Of a stretch of 64,000 nucleotides of DNA, positions 43,502-54,895 are shown piece after piece. Source of the DNA: Leptidea sinapis (taxonomy: Eukaryota; Arthropoda; Insecta; Lepidoptera; Pieridae); assembly GCF_905404315.1 (NCBI RefSeq), contig NC_066282.1, positions 1,202,501-1,266,500 on the forward strand, in the 5' to 3' direction. The notes beneath the pieces were generated by a model. It worked only from the letters and a program-made list of their open reading frames with translations, made no database searches and was not told where the DNA came from. The stretch's first letter is position 1, and the number at the start of each line of letters is the position of its first letter. The position numbers were made by a program, and so were the translations under genes.

Positions 43502-44560
43502 ATGTCGCAAAATAAAACAATATTTGGATGTTGTGAACGCCAGACTACTTCATCAAACATTTTAAACTGTGTTTCCTGCAGATTCAAATTTCATTTAAAC
43601 TGTGTCAACATTAACAAGGGATTAAAGGACTTATCGGAGGAATTTAAGGCAAAGTGGATATGCCCAGGTTGTCATAGTTAGCAGCCAAAATCGGATAATA
43701 CCAACACACCAATTCGATCAGCCGTAAATCACCAATCACCGGAGTCATTTAATAATATAAATTGTAGAAGAGGAGGACAAATCGTACAAAACAATACGTC
43801 CGAAATACCAATAGAGAGTGTTCGACAAATTATCCACGAAGAACTCCAAACTTTATCAGACAATTTTAAAACGAACATATTAAAACAATTGGAAGTACAA
43901 ACCAAAGAACTACTGGACAGTTTTAAACGGGTATCAGATTCCTTAAATACAATTGAGAAACAACAAGAGATCAACACTTCAGAAATAAAGTTACAGTTAA
44001 AATCCGACAAGGAGACGTTACGGAATACGGTCTCAGACCTTAACTCAAGGATCACTCGCATGGAACAGCACGCTCGTGCCAGTAATCTAGAAATACAGAT
44101 CATTCCCGAGCACAAATCTGAGAACCTAATTACTATTGCTAAGCAACTTGCTTCTGTTACAAATTATAAGTTGAACGAGGCGGACATCCATCTATGCACA
44201 AGAGTTGCTAAAATAAACAGTGGGAGTCCCCGTCCTAGATCCGTAATTTTAAAATTCAGTTCTCCTAGAATTAGAGACGATTTTCTTGCAGCGACACTCA
44301 GATTTAATAAAAAAGCAAGCAACGCAATTGATAAGCTTAACACATCTCACATTGGTATCAGTGGTACAAAAAAACCCGTATTCGTTGTTGAACATCTCTC
44401 ACCATCACAAAAAGCCCTCCACGCAGCGTCCCGTAATAAAGCAAAAGAGCTTGGTTACAAGTTTGTCTGGGTAAAGTCAGGAAGGATTTTCATGCGTAAA
44501 ACCGAAACATCAGAATACAAATTAATTAAAAGTGCTGAAGATCTAACCCAACTAACCTAG
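43502..44560 (+). pseudogene. LINE B4 ORF1: PHD finger plus coiled coil and RNA-binding region
   Basis: The ATG at 43502 opens a PHD-type zinc finger: CC at 11-12, NCVSCRFKFHLNC, then WICPGCH, with the Trp two residues before the last Cys pair that marks PHD fingers. An in-frame TAG follows directly (near 43679). The rest is open from 43682 to 44560: heptad-rich coiled coil (KEDLNSRI-type, about 43880-44070), HARASNLEIQIIPEHKSENL, LCTRVAKINSGSPRPRSVIL, FVVEHLSPSQKALHAASRNK and YKFVWVKSGRIFMRKTETSE. In active relatives this protein coats LINE RNA; the PHD part may bind chromatin (inference). One stop separates the finger from the rest. Confidence 0.8.
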
Positions 44561-44759
44561 ACCTTAATCCTTATCTCAATTTAATAACCTAAATAGTAAT
44601 TCTTACTAATTATAATAATTAAGTATTGCTAATTGTTTCAATTTTCGTCAATCTTTGTCTTAGTTAACTACATATTTATTATTAAATACATACACTAATT
44701 ATCCTTACCAATTTGAATGACAACTGATAACATTAAAATTTACTAACAGAATGAAAGAG

Positions 44760-47609
44760 GATTGAATTCTAATGCAGCTGAGGTACGTCAACAATTGCTA
44801 AATTATAACTATGATATTTATATATTTACAGAAACTTGGCTTAATAGTGTATGTTTTGATGCTGAAATTTTTGAAAAAGGTTATTTAGTATATAGGCGGG
44901 ACCGCGAAACTTCTTCAGTTACTAGTTCCATAAGAGGAGGGTGTTGATAGCAGTATTCAATCAACTGAGTTCTAAGCGAATCAATGAGTATGAAAGCAAT
45001 TGTGAGGATCTGTGGGTGTCAGTTACTACTGCTGGAGCTCGACCAGGCAAAAGTGCTACATCAATTTTATTATGTGCTGTATATCTGCCACCGCCAATCA
45101 CCAATGAGAGTCTAAAAATGTTCGTTGACAAAGTCAATGTAAATCTGGAAACCTGCAATGCAGTTTGATTTTAGGTGATTTTAACATGAGTGGAATTACA
45201 TGGCTATCAAATCAAAATGACTAAATATTGAATTATGCAAAACCTTCAGGATATGAAAACCGTGAACTGTTTTGCAAATTCGTAGACTTTTTGATGCTCA
45301 ATGACCACAAACAATTTAACTTTGTGACAAACAAGCAACATAAAATTCTTGATTTGGTACTATGTAATGAAGATCTTCTACAAGTTTCTGAATGTATGCA
45401 CCCATTGATGTTGATGAATGGATGGAATGTTGATAAGTTTCATCCTCCTCTTGACATCTTGTTAAAAGTTAAAACGAAAAGAAGTACCATTCCACTCACC
45501 CGTCGACATAATTTTTTTAAAGCCGATTATAAAGCAATTAATAATTACTTAGAATCTGTACAATGGACTGATGAATTTAAATCGTGTATATGCGTAAAGG
45601 AAATGGTCAAGAAATTTTACGAAATATTACGAAAGACTATTAAAAAGTACGTTCCAATGACTAAATCTGTAAATTGTTCTTACCCTATCTGATTCTCTCA
45701 GCACTTAATATATCTGCTAAAGCAAAAAAATATTAATTTTTTAACAAAATTAAGAAATACAATAATCCTTTGGACAAAATAGAATTTGAATACCTAAGAG
45801 ATGATTGCAAAAGACTGATAAAGGACTGTTACGTCAAATACATCAATGGACTCGAATATGAACTTATGAAGAATCCGAAAAAATTTTGGACACATACTAA
45901 AAACATGAGAAAGAAATAGTTCGTTGTATCCAGACACTATGACCCTAAACTACAATGTATCATCAAATCCAAACGATATACTAGACATGTTTGGAATACA
46001 TTTCTCTGATATTAGCGATAACAACAACGACATAAAAAATCCAGAATCATGGACTGAACCACTAGACGTCATAGGACATTTTGAATTCACACTTGAAGAA
46101 GTCGCAAAGAAGCTTAAAATGATTGATACCACTAAAGGCAGAGGTCCAGATAATATACATCCACTATTCTTAGTTAATTGTGCTAATATGCTAGGCTTTC
46201 CCCTCGCATATTTGTTCAATGAATGCCTGCTCTCAGGAACATTCCCAGATGTCTGGAAGAGAGCAAGAGTAGTTCCTATATACAAAAACGTAAAGAAAGA
46301 CCATATAACTAATTGCCGCCCAATCTCTATCCTATCTTCAATATCTAAAGTATTTGAATCACTGGTGCATAACGTTATTTATTCACATGTACAAAAATAT
46401 ATTACCACTAAACAACATGGATTTATGGCTAAGAGATCGACCAATACAAATCTTACACTTTTTATGTCCGAATTGAAAGAAACTGTAGATCAAAACATAC
46501 AGGTAGACGCGGTCTATACTAACTTTTCAAAAGCGTTTGACAAGGTTAACCATAAAATTCTCATTGGAAAATTACATAGAATCGGGATAACTGATAACCT
46601 TCTCAATTGTTGTGCTTCCTACCTTTCTGATCGATGGGCGAGAGTAGTAATGGATGGAAAAGACTCAACCATTTGTTGCGTCTTCTGGTATACCTCAGGG
46701 CTCCATTCTGGTGCCTCTGTTTTTCAATGTCTTCATCAATGACATAATACGATCTGTAAATCACAGCGACGTTTATCTTTTTGCAGACGACTTCAAGTTG
46801 GTCAAGACAGTGAGAAACAGCTCTGACGTGAAATGCCTTCAGAATGACATTGACAAAATTCATGATTGGTGCACAAAGAACAAAATGTTTCTAAACACCT
46901 TAAAATGTCAGCATATAAAGTAGGTTAGAAAGCGATGCACTTTGCAATCCGAATACTTCATTGACGGACAAAACTACATGAAGTACCAAGTATTCGAGAC
47001 CTCGGTATCCAGGTAGACAGCAAGCTACGTTTTTCGGATCATATTGATAAAATCTCGGCTGAAGCAAATCGATCTCTGGGCTTTATTTTAAGAAGCACAA
47101 AGGGCTTCAAAAAACCAGCTACAGTAATTAAATTATATAAGTGTTACGTGAGGAGCAAGCTTGAGTATTGTAGTACAGCTTGGAACCCGACTTATGAGAA
47201 AAAGTTAATTGGTAGTCTATCGTACCGATTCAAGACTCCAAATACAGTCAGGACATATGCAGACAAAATGAAGCACTTTCAATTACAGCAGCTATCCTCG
47301 CGACGATCTCATCTCGACATGTTATTTCTCCATAGGTTAATAAACGGCGGCATTGATTGTCCAGCTCTTTTACTTAAATTTAAATTTAAATTTCCTGTCA
47401 GAATACCACGACATCTATGTGATTTGTTTGAGCCAAGTTTCTGTATAACTAATCTAGGACGTGATTCACCTGTGGTACGCATTTCTCGTCGCTATAATGA
47501 CTATACAAAGAAAAGTCCAAATATCGACATTAATTCTGATAGTCTTAACAACTTAAAATTAAAGCTTATTAAGTGTGACCTATCTACAGCCTCAGAATGT
47601 AATACTTAG
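44760..47609 (+). pseudogene. LINE B4 ORF2 (endonuclease, reverse transcriptase), broken
   Basis: Endonuclease: YDIYIFTETWLNSVCFDAEI (44811 on), YRRDRETSS, ICEDLWVSVTT, then LILGDFNMSGITWLS after a frame change near 45168. RT: GPDNIHPLFLVNCANMLGFP (about 46143), CRPISILSSISKVFESLVHN, HGFMAKRSTNTNLTLF, VYTNFSKAFDKVNHKILIGK with the catalytic Asp changed to Asn at the usual YTDF position, a frameshift near 46660, SGIPQGSILVPLFFNVFIND and YLFADDFKLV. The C-terminal region (KCYVRSKLEYCSTAWNPTYE) is at 47140 onward, and a short deletion follows. Multiple stops make it inactive. Confidence 0.83.
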
Positions 47610-47864
47610 GTCTTATATAGTCTTATATAATAAATTGGTTGGAATATTGCATTCACAGATTTGTAATTAATATAAATAGCTCGATATTTACTAATTTTAA
47701 TTAATATTTTTTGATTTCTCCTTACTAATAATTTTTGTAACACAAAGCATGCTGTGATTACCTTTAAGTGTAGGAAAAGTTTAATTTTATAAGTTAATGC
47801 AATGTAATTATTAAAACTGTAACTACTATTTCTTATGTTGGTGATCCATTAAAAAAAAAAAAAA

Positions 47865-48553
47865 CAAGATTTTGGTTTCTTTGGAAAGTCGGCGATGGAT
47901 GGAAGCAAAGGTATATTACGTGGCCGCCCCTATGGAGGAGTTGTACTTTTATGGGACAATAATAGATTCGATAGGGCGTCAGTGATCCCGTGTAACAGTG
48001 ATCGCATTGTAGCGGTAAACCTGAGTGCGTCGGGCCGGTGTATACTGGTATGTTGTGTGTATATGCCTGTTGATTTGTCAGAAAACTTATTAGAGTATGT
48101 TAATTGTTTAAGTGAAATAGCAGCTATTGTTGAAAATACTGATGTCGAATCAGTATTTGTTTTGGGCGATTTTAATTCGCACCCGGGTGAACCTTTTGGA
48201 AGAGAAATGATGAATTTCTGCTCTGATCAAAACTGGTTGTGTGCGGACATACAGAAGTTTGGTGAGAGTTCAGACACATACACTTTTATCACCGAAGCGC
48301 ATGGCTGTCGTCGTTGGCTTGACCACTGTTTAGTAACTGAGGCCGCCTGGCGGTCAATAAAATCGATAAGAGTACTTCATGACGTTTACTGGTCCGATCA
48401 TTTTCCGCTGGAGGTACAGTGTAACATTTTGGAGGTCAATCTAAAGACCGAAACGCCGTGCGCTCCTATCAACAGGGTTATATGGGGCGAACGGTCACTA
48501 AGTCAAATTGAAACATATAGTAAATACTGTAATGAAAAGCTTAAAAAAAAATA
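47865..48553 (+). pseudogene. LINE E ORF2, endonuclease (right of insertion)
   Basis: Continues the endonuclease: SKGILRGRPYGGVVLLWDNN, CVYMPVDLSENLLEYVN, VFVLGDFNSHPGEPFG (catalytic Asp and Asn), SSDTYTFITEAHGCRRWLDH and YWSDHFPLEVQC (the SDH motif). A run of A near 48541-48551 causes a frame loss before RT. The motifs are all intact on this side; the protein is interrupted only by the nested LINE at its N-terminal end and by this frameshift. Confidence 0.85.
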
Positions 48554-48583
48554 GACTTTCCTCAAGAATTTTGTCAATGCAAT

Positions 48584-50530
48584 ATGTGTTATAATTATAG
48601 TTTAGAACATAGGACCATTATAGATAATGTATACCAGAGCATTGTTAATTGTTTAACAGAGGCGGCCTCTTACAGTCATGAACTTATTTATTGTCAGCCG
48701 AGGAACAGTAGTGGTAGGCGATGCATATTAGGGTGGAATAAACACGTACGCAACGCTCACTGTGACGCTAGGCAAAAATTTCTAAATTGGGTTCGGTTCG
48801 GAAAGCCAAGGCAAGGTCACATATACGAGGCTATGTGTGATTCCAGAAAAAAATTTAAGAAAAAGCTGAAATATTGTCAGAATAATCAAGAGGCAATAAA
48901 AATGGACATAATAGCTTCGCGCCATAAAAATAAAGACTTTCGTTGTTTCTGGAAAGAAGTGAAAAAGTTAAGTCCAAAAATGGAGTTACCAGTGAGCGTT
49001 GATGGTGTTAAAGAGCCAACGGAGATAGCGAACATGTTTAAAGACCATTTCCAGGTACACTCATCGTCACAGCCTGTACTGAGTGTGAGCGGTGGAAGCA
49101 TCGTGTCCGGCGTGCCAGCTCGAATAACTGCTGAGGAGATCAGTGAGATACTGACAGGTATGAAGAGAGGGAAGTCACCCTGACACGATGGCCTAAGTAT
49201 AGAGCATCTTATACATGCCGGGCCGCATCTCCTTAGGCTCTTGGCTTTGCTTTTCACCATATGTATCAGGCACTCCTTTCTGCCTTGCGAGTTAATGAAA
49301 ACGGTCGTCGTGCCTATAATTAAAAATAAAACCGGACAAACAGAACTACCGACCGATCTCATTGGCTACTATTACTGCAAAGGTATTGACGGTTTGATAG
49401 AGCGTCAGCTTTCTAAACAACTCATTTTTCATGATGCACAATTTAGGTTTCGCCCGGGTCTATCTACGGAAAGTGCGATCCTGGCTCTCAAGCATACCGT
49501 CAGTTACTACACAGACAGAAATACCCCCGTGTACGCGGCTTTCTTTGACCTGTCGAAGGCATTTGACCTGGTTAGATACGACATCCTATGGTCTAAATTA
49601 AGTGAGGCTGGCGTAGCACAGGAAGTGATTAATATTTTTAAATATTGGTATGACCATCAGACTAACCAGGTCAAATGGAAAAATGCACTTTCTGATGAAT
49701 ATGGATTGAAGTGCGGTGTGCGTCAAGGCGGTTTGACCTCTCCAGCGCTCTTCAATCTTTACATCAATCAGCTCATCGTGGAGCTCAGCAATACCATGGT
49801 CGGCTGCTCGATTGACGGACATTGTATAAACAGCATTAGTTATGCAGACGACATGGTGCTATTGAGTCCATCAATTAGTGAACTTCGAAGGCTTCAGGCA
49901 ATTTGTGAGTCTTATGCAAAGAGGCACGGCCTATTATACAATGTGAAGAAGAGTGAACTCCTTGTGTTTCGGGTGAACTCACAAAAACCAGCTCATGTTC
50001 CGCAAGTGACACTGGAAGGAGTGGAACTAAAAAGAGTGTCGCAATTCAAGTACCTAGGCCACATTGTTACCGAGGATTTGAAGGACGACCTAGATATAGA
50101 GAGGGAAAGGAGAGCCATTGCGCTCCGATATAATATGTTGGCTCGCAGGTTCGCACGATGTACATTAAACGTTAAAGTCACACTTTTTAAAGCGTTTTGT
50201 CAAACGCTATACACGTGCAGCCTGTGGGTTAAATATGCGCAAAAGACGTACAATGCTCTTCGAATCCAATACAATAACGCATTCAGGGTGATGTTGGGGC
50301 TCCCCCGTCATTGTAGCGCATCAGCGATGTTTGCGAACGCACATACAGACGACTTTTATGCAGTCATACGGAAACGAGTCGCATCGCTCATGCACAGGGT
50401 GCGGGGGAGCACCAACACTATGTTGAGTGTTGTTGTTGATGTGCCTGACTGTCCAATACTGAGGCATTGGATACACACACATGTACACATATCTAGTGCC
50501 TCAGTATGTCGTGGCAAGTATTTAAATTAA
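48584..50530 (+). pseudogene. LINE E ORF2, reverse transcriptase
   Basis: 48584-49183 is the linker and early RT (MKRGKSP, then TGA at 49181 where GPDG is expected). 49241-50530 is a long clean RT frame: RFRPGLSTESAILALKHTV, AAFFDLSKAFDLVRYDILW (catalytic Asp), KCGVRQGGLTSPALFNLYIN, ISYADDMVLLSPS (catalytic pair) and VSQFKYLGHIVTEDLKDDLD. The VRQGG-SP version of the PQG block separates this from the other LINEs in the window. It ends at 50530. The breaks are the stop at 49181 and a frame change before 49241. Confidence 0.87.
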
Positions 50531-50586
50531 ACGATATTAAAGAATTGTAATCAAATTAAATCAAATCAAAATTAAATTGAATTAAA

Positions 50587-50672
50587 TTTTATTATATTAA
50601 TTAAATTACATTTTATTATATTAATTAAATTACATTATATTTATTAAATTACATTTTATTATATTAATTAAA
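50587..50672 (+). repeat. 24-nt AT-rich tandem repeat in LINE E tail
   Basis: The unit TTTTATTATATTAATTAAAT plus TACA is present about 3.7 times; one unit is shortened to 19 nt. It lies between the LINE E ORF and its 3' terminus. Confidence 0.75.
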
Positions 50673-50825
50673 TTTGGATTAAATTAAAAATTAAATTATG
50701 CAATGCTAAATATTATGTACTAACATAGCTTCTAAGAAATACTAACACTTATGGGCCAACAGTCTGAAATAAACAGATTTATTTTATTTTATTTTATTTA
50801 TTTATTTTATTTAAGTAATTCAAAC

Positions 50826-51166
50826 TCAAATTCAAATATTTTTATTCAAAATAGGTTGTGACATCACTTATTGAAAGTCGAAAACTACCACCCATTCCAA
50901 AATGAATGCCTCAGACCTGAGAAGAACGGGCGCAACAAACTCAGCGGGCATTTTTTTTTCATGGAAAAAATATGTTTACAAAGTAATATTGTACAATTAA
51001 ACTTATTATTTAATAACCTGAGGGCGGTCACTCCATTCCCAATCTACGGTATCATTAAGAAAGTCATTTATGTTATAGTAACCTTTACCACACAAACGTT
51101 TTTTAACAATTATTTTGAATAACGTAATACTTTTTTTTGAACATTTTCTGAGATATTGTTGTAAAG
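50826..51166 (-). mobile_element. LINE family A, 3' fragment (A3)
   Basis: On the minus strand: TTTACAACAATATCTCAGAA, the block matching KKRLCGKGYYNINDFLNDT of the 60.9 kb copy, the 3' UTR (TTCTCAGGTCTGAGGCATTC) and the TTTGAATTTGAGTTTGAA end. It abuts the tail of LINE E in the opposite orientation. Confidence 0.83.
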
Positions 51167-52119
51167 ATGCAATGCAAGTCTAGTATTAACAATAGGTTGT
51201 CAACTTATGCTTAGGTTCATGATTCTTTCGTCCGTTCAACTCAATTCTATTTCAAAATAATATTAAAAAAATAACATTAATTCTGAATTTCAATAAGTGA
51301 TTTTAAGACCCTATTTAGAATAAAACATTGGAATTTGAATTTATGGTGAGGTACGTGGTAAGGTAAGTGTATTAGTAAACATTATAATATACATAAACTT
51401 GCAACATAAACACTAACTGCATAAATAACTTTGCAATGTCATCTTTAATATTATATAGGACATATATTATAGAAGACAGACGAAATATAAATCTTTGAGA
51501 AGATATCAATCTTTCTTTTGTTCATCGCGAACACAAATTATTTTATGCAGTTGATGTATCCAACTAGATACCTGGATCTAAATTGCAAATTATTCATCCT
51601 TTGATTTGTATACATATTTCTAATTGTATTCTAAATTTGAAACTTCTGTGTCATCTAGAAGTGCCCTAAACAGTTCATGATCGGTCAGTCCGTCAATCAG
51701 TGATGTAAGTATTTTTATACTGCTGGTTCAAATTGACTGAAATTTTAAATATACCGTGTTTATACAACGTCTGTTTGGTTACTTAAAATTCAGGCTTCGA
51801 TTTTTATCCACAACGAAGTTATAGGGTGTCGAAAATCGTATGAACTGCTTGGAGAAAAGGATGGTACGGCCGTGCCCCTTGTTTTTGCCCGACTTGGCGG
51901 TGCACTGCCGTGTCCCCGGATGTATTGATGTCTAGAAGTAATTTTACAATTGTATCTTTTACACTTTCTTTTGGTTCAAGTTGGTTACCTTCTGAGAAAG
52001 AAATGGTTCTCTCAGAGAGATGAAACAGCCAAAGAAATTCTTTAAAGATTGGGCCTCATTAGTAAGAGAATTATTAAAAACCGTACACCTTCCTAAAACG
52101 CTCCAGTTTTACCCAGAAA
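51167..52119. other. Non-coding; weak LINE-tail echo
   Basis: 51305-51345 (TTTAGAATAAAACATTGGAA, TTTGAATTTATGG) resembles the family A terminus. Nothing else is recognised. Confidence 0.4.
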
Positions 52120-52210
52120 TTACAAGAGAGTGTGGGCCGCGGCGATCACATACCATCAGGTGACCCTTATTAATGCTCATTTGTCCTTCTCTTTCATAAA
52201 TATAATACAT
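52120..52210 (+). mobile_element. SINE 3' tail domain only
   Basis: GTGTGGGCCGCGGCGATCAC, ATCAGGTGACCCTTATTAAT and TTGTCCTTCTCTTTCATAAA match the tail domain of 7505-7723. The tRNA-like head is absent. Confidence 0.65.
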
Positions 52211-52914
52211 AAGTTATGATAAACATTTATTGAGTAATTATATCCGGTTGCAATCGTAGTGTCACTTTTGTCATTTTTGCACCAGAATATTATGTCACCT
52301 CATCTCCCCCAGAGGGGGTTCTCTACCGAGTGGCTCCCTTCCGTTCATTCGCGACAAGTCTGAGCTACGTCGCCGGCTACCTCCCTATTATGTATGAAAA
52401 CTATTACAAGTATTTCACACCGCCAGGTGCGTTATGAATTGTTTACTACATTGCAGTACATCCGGAGAGGTGCGAAGGGGCCGGGTGTAGAAACTATAGA
52501 CATAGAATATACTAGCATAAAGACAAATTGCTTCGTGTTTCGATACTCCAGGAACTTAATATCGAACCACTTTAATCTTCCCATAGGTGCAGTCCCGCAT
52601 TCTCGCCCTCTTTGGAAAATTGTTAATGAAGGTCACCCATGCGATGGACCGATCAGATCAACCTGCTGTGGCGGCCCGTGCATGAGTGCTCTCTAACAAA
52701 GAGAGGTGGCGATAAATAGTGAGGCGCGATTACATCTCCGCTATTGAAACTAGTTGAAAACCGAGAAGAAGAAGCGACGAGATATTAACTGACAACTCGA
52801 TAATAACAATAATAATATTGAACCACTCTTACAGAAGTTATCTTGCCCCAAACTAGGCATAGTTTGTATTCTGGGTACAAGACAACAATATATTTACTTA
52901 AACATACATAAATA
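52211..52914. other. Non-coding stretch, no feature recognised
   Basis: A 100-residue frame at 52394-52696 has no recognisable domain. Some GC-richer patches occur (52310-52340, 52470-52490). Confidence 0.35.
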
Positions 52915-54300
52915 GGGGAAGGTGGAGTAAGACGGGGTAGCGAGGTAAGATGGGAACCCTACCAAAATAGGTATTGCAGTGTCACAAGCAAATTTATTTT
53001 TACGCTATTTGACGGTGTTGAGCATTAGTTGTTAGCGTCACAAAAAGTTTTGTCGAAGGAGTGCACGTTTCTTGTTGGTAAGTATGTTTTTTTAATTTTA
53101 AGTGGTTTTATCTAACTATTGACGTATTATATAAACTGCGTGACTGTTCGTAATATATTTTATACAAGCTGCCTTTTATATTTTTTTTTATTAATGTTTG
53201 TTTATTTTACTATTCTAAACTCATTAATTCTTTCCGTTTTTTTTTATTTATAACCTTATATAATATAATTTTATACAACTTATAAGTACAGATTGGGAAA
53301 GATACTACCTACTTGCAGTACAGATCTACTTGCGGGCAAGACGGGGTTGGTACCCCATCTTACCCGCTGATTTGTTATTATTTTTTGGATGTAAATTGAA
53401 TTCAAAATATAATTCGTTTGTTTAATTTAATTTTTTTTTATAATCCTTAAATGGTTCGAAATTAAAAAAGAAAAACTGATTGAGGAGGGTGGAGTGAAGA
53501 ACAAATGAAATTAGCCATTCAAGAAGTTTTGGATGGAAAAAAAAGGTTATAAATCGGCCAGCACGGCTTATAATGTCCCTCAAACAACACTCGAGCGTAC
53601 AGTTAACCAAGCGAGAAAATGAGGCAATAATATACTAAAAGTCAAGGTCTCCTTGGGTCCAATTACTACAGTGCTTTCCGAATGATACTCACCAACGCTT
53701 CTAAAACCAACCCAGCAATGCTGATTTTAGATGGTCATGCCTCTCACACCCCAAAAGTTGCAGTTAATCGATGAAGCACGTAAATTCAGTGTGACAATAA
53801 TATGCTTGCCTGCAGATGCTGGTTTTATGCGGCCTTTGAGAATCTTTTTTGTTCAGGCTCTAACAGGGTGGTTAAGATTTAATCCTAGGAAAGTAGTTTC
53901 CCAATTTCCAAAAGTGGCTGAACTCTTCGGGCAAGCATTTATTCGGGCAGCAACAATGCCAACTGCAATTAATGCATTTAAAGCATGTGGGATCTCACCT
54001 TATAGGTGCACACCTGATGCACAGGTTGCACAGATTTTTACTGAAGATGATTTCATTGCTGCAGAGGCCCCCGAAATCGAGTGGAACACTGCAAAGGAAC
54101 CTAAAGCTGATACAACTTCGACATCATCGATCTCACAACGAACACTGACAGTTCCACCAGAAGTTACACCGTCAGCTCCTGGTACTCAAACTGCTACCTG
54201 CACCGCCTTAAATTTTTCAGCACACACTCTACCTCAACTGCTGCAACCTCACATGTAGTACAGCAAGCAACAGTAAATTCTGAGCGACACTACAATTGCG
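52915..54300 (+). mobile_element. pogo/Tigger-type DNA transposon, internally deleted
   Basis: The left end reads TA then GGGGAAGGTGGAGTAAGACG, a pogo-type terminus at a TA target. Inside are a psq-type DNA-binding segment and the C-terminal half of a DDE transposase; the middle of the transposase is missing. A matching right terminus (a CCTTCCCC end) is not visible, so the right boundary is only the end of the coding remnant. An internal hairpin at 53329-53364 resembles a second pair of terminus-like sequences. Confidence 0.7.
53476..54258 (+). pseudogene. pogo-type transposase remnant (HTH plus C-terminal DDE)
   Basis: The DNA-binding part runs from about 53490 (WSEEQMKLAIQEVLDGK), a frameshift in an A8 run near 53540, then YKSASTAYNVPQTTLERTV, a Pipsqueak-type helix-turn-helix with the diagnostic [AV]PxTTL[ER]R pattern. 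After a large deletion NPAMLILDGHASHTPKV (about 53709-53760) carries the second catalytic Asp of the DDE site. 53731-54258 then encodes the C-terminal part (LTGWLRFNPRKVVSQFPKVA, AINAFKACGISPYRC, EDDFIAAE), which in pogo transposases follows the catalytic core. The first Asp and surrounding RNase-H fold are missing, so it cannot transpose. Confidence 0.75.
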
Positions 54301-54637
54301 CTCGTCTTTTATATATCATATAAAATATATATAATATCTTTTACATTAAACCAGTAGTAGTGCAAACGTAAATCAGTTGAAAAAAACATTATGAAAACAA
54401 AAGGAATTATATTGTAACTCAGGAGAACATTAAGATGTTCAAGCTGAAACAAATTAATAACATTTACCAATAATCAGTTTGATATTATGAGAACTTTCAA
54501 AAAAATATAATGTTAACATAACTAACATTATAAGAAAACCAACTAATATCAATTATCTGTAACAATAATTCTTTTTCGTCGGTTATTGACTTTGGTACAC
54601 ACACCATATTACAAAAATTGAATTGACTTTGGTACAC

Positions 54638-54895
54638 AAAAATAAATAAACAATAGTTAAAAAAAACTAAAAAGCACGCTTTATATAAAATTCAACTAAA
54701 AAATAGAAAATAAATTTTAATTGAAAATAGTGTAAAAAAATATATTTTATTGTAAAAAAAAGCGTGGGGTGCTTTTAAAGATATTATCAAAATAATAATT
54801 CTTCTACTTTCAATTTAAATTTATTTTCTATTTTTTAGTTGAATTTTATATAAAGCGTGCTTTTTAGTTTTTTTTAACTATTATTTATTTTTCAT
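54638..54895. repeat. Long inverted repeat (fold-back element)
   Basis: Left arm about 54640-54726, right arm about 54808-54893, near-perfect reverse complements over at least 75 nt (shared GCACGCTTTATATAAAATTC and AAAAAATAGAAAATAAATTT). The roughly 80-nt loop is AT-rich with an A8 run and GCGTGGGGTGC. There are no coding frames. It could be a MITE or the product of an inverted duplication; a target duplication is not clear. Confidence 0.8.

Larger units (their letters stand above)
43241..47864 (+). mobile_element. LINE B4 with PHD-finger ORF1, nested in LINE E
   Basis: About 4.6 kb: a 5' leader (43241-43501), ORF1 with PHD finger (43502-44560), a spacer, ORF2 with endonuclease and RT (about 44760-47609), a 3' UTR and a 14-A tail (47851-47864). 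It is the longest copy of this lineage in the window and may be full length. Tail type (poly-A) differs from the AAATA tails of B1 and B3, so it is a separate family of the same group. ORFs are broken. Confidence 0.82.
42765..50815 (+). mobile_element. LINE family E (CR1/Rex-like), split by a nested LINE
   Basis: The element is in two parts, 42765-43240 and 47865-50815, separated by a complete other LINE (43241-47864). The left part holds the end of ORF1 and the start of ORF2; the right part continues the endonuclease in the same frame and runs through RT to the 3' end. The tail contains 24-nt AT-rich tandem units (50587-50672) and finishes in TTTTA units near 50780-50815. The left boundary near 42765 is approximate, as ORF1 is only partly present. 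Clade assignment is tentative. Confidence 0.78.

Noticed and set aside
52394..52696. 100-residue plus-strand frame ending in CCGGPCMSAL
   Set aside because: No domain recognised; it lies between repeat fragments with no splice support.
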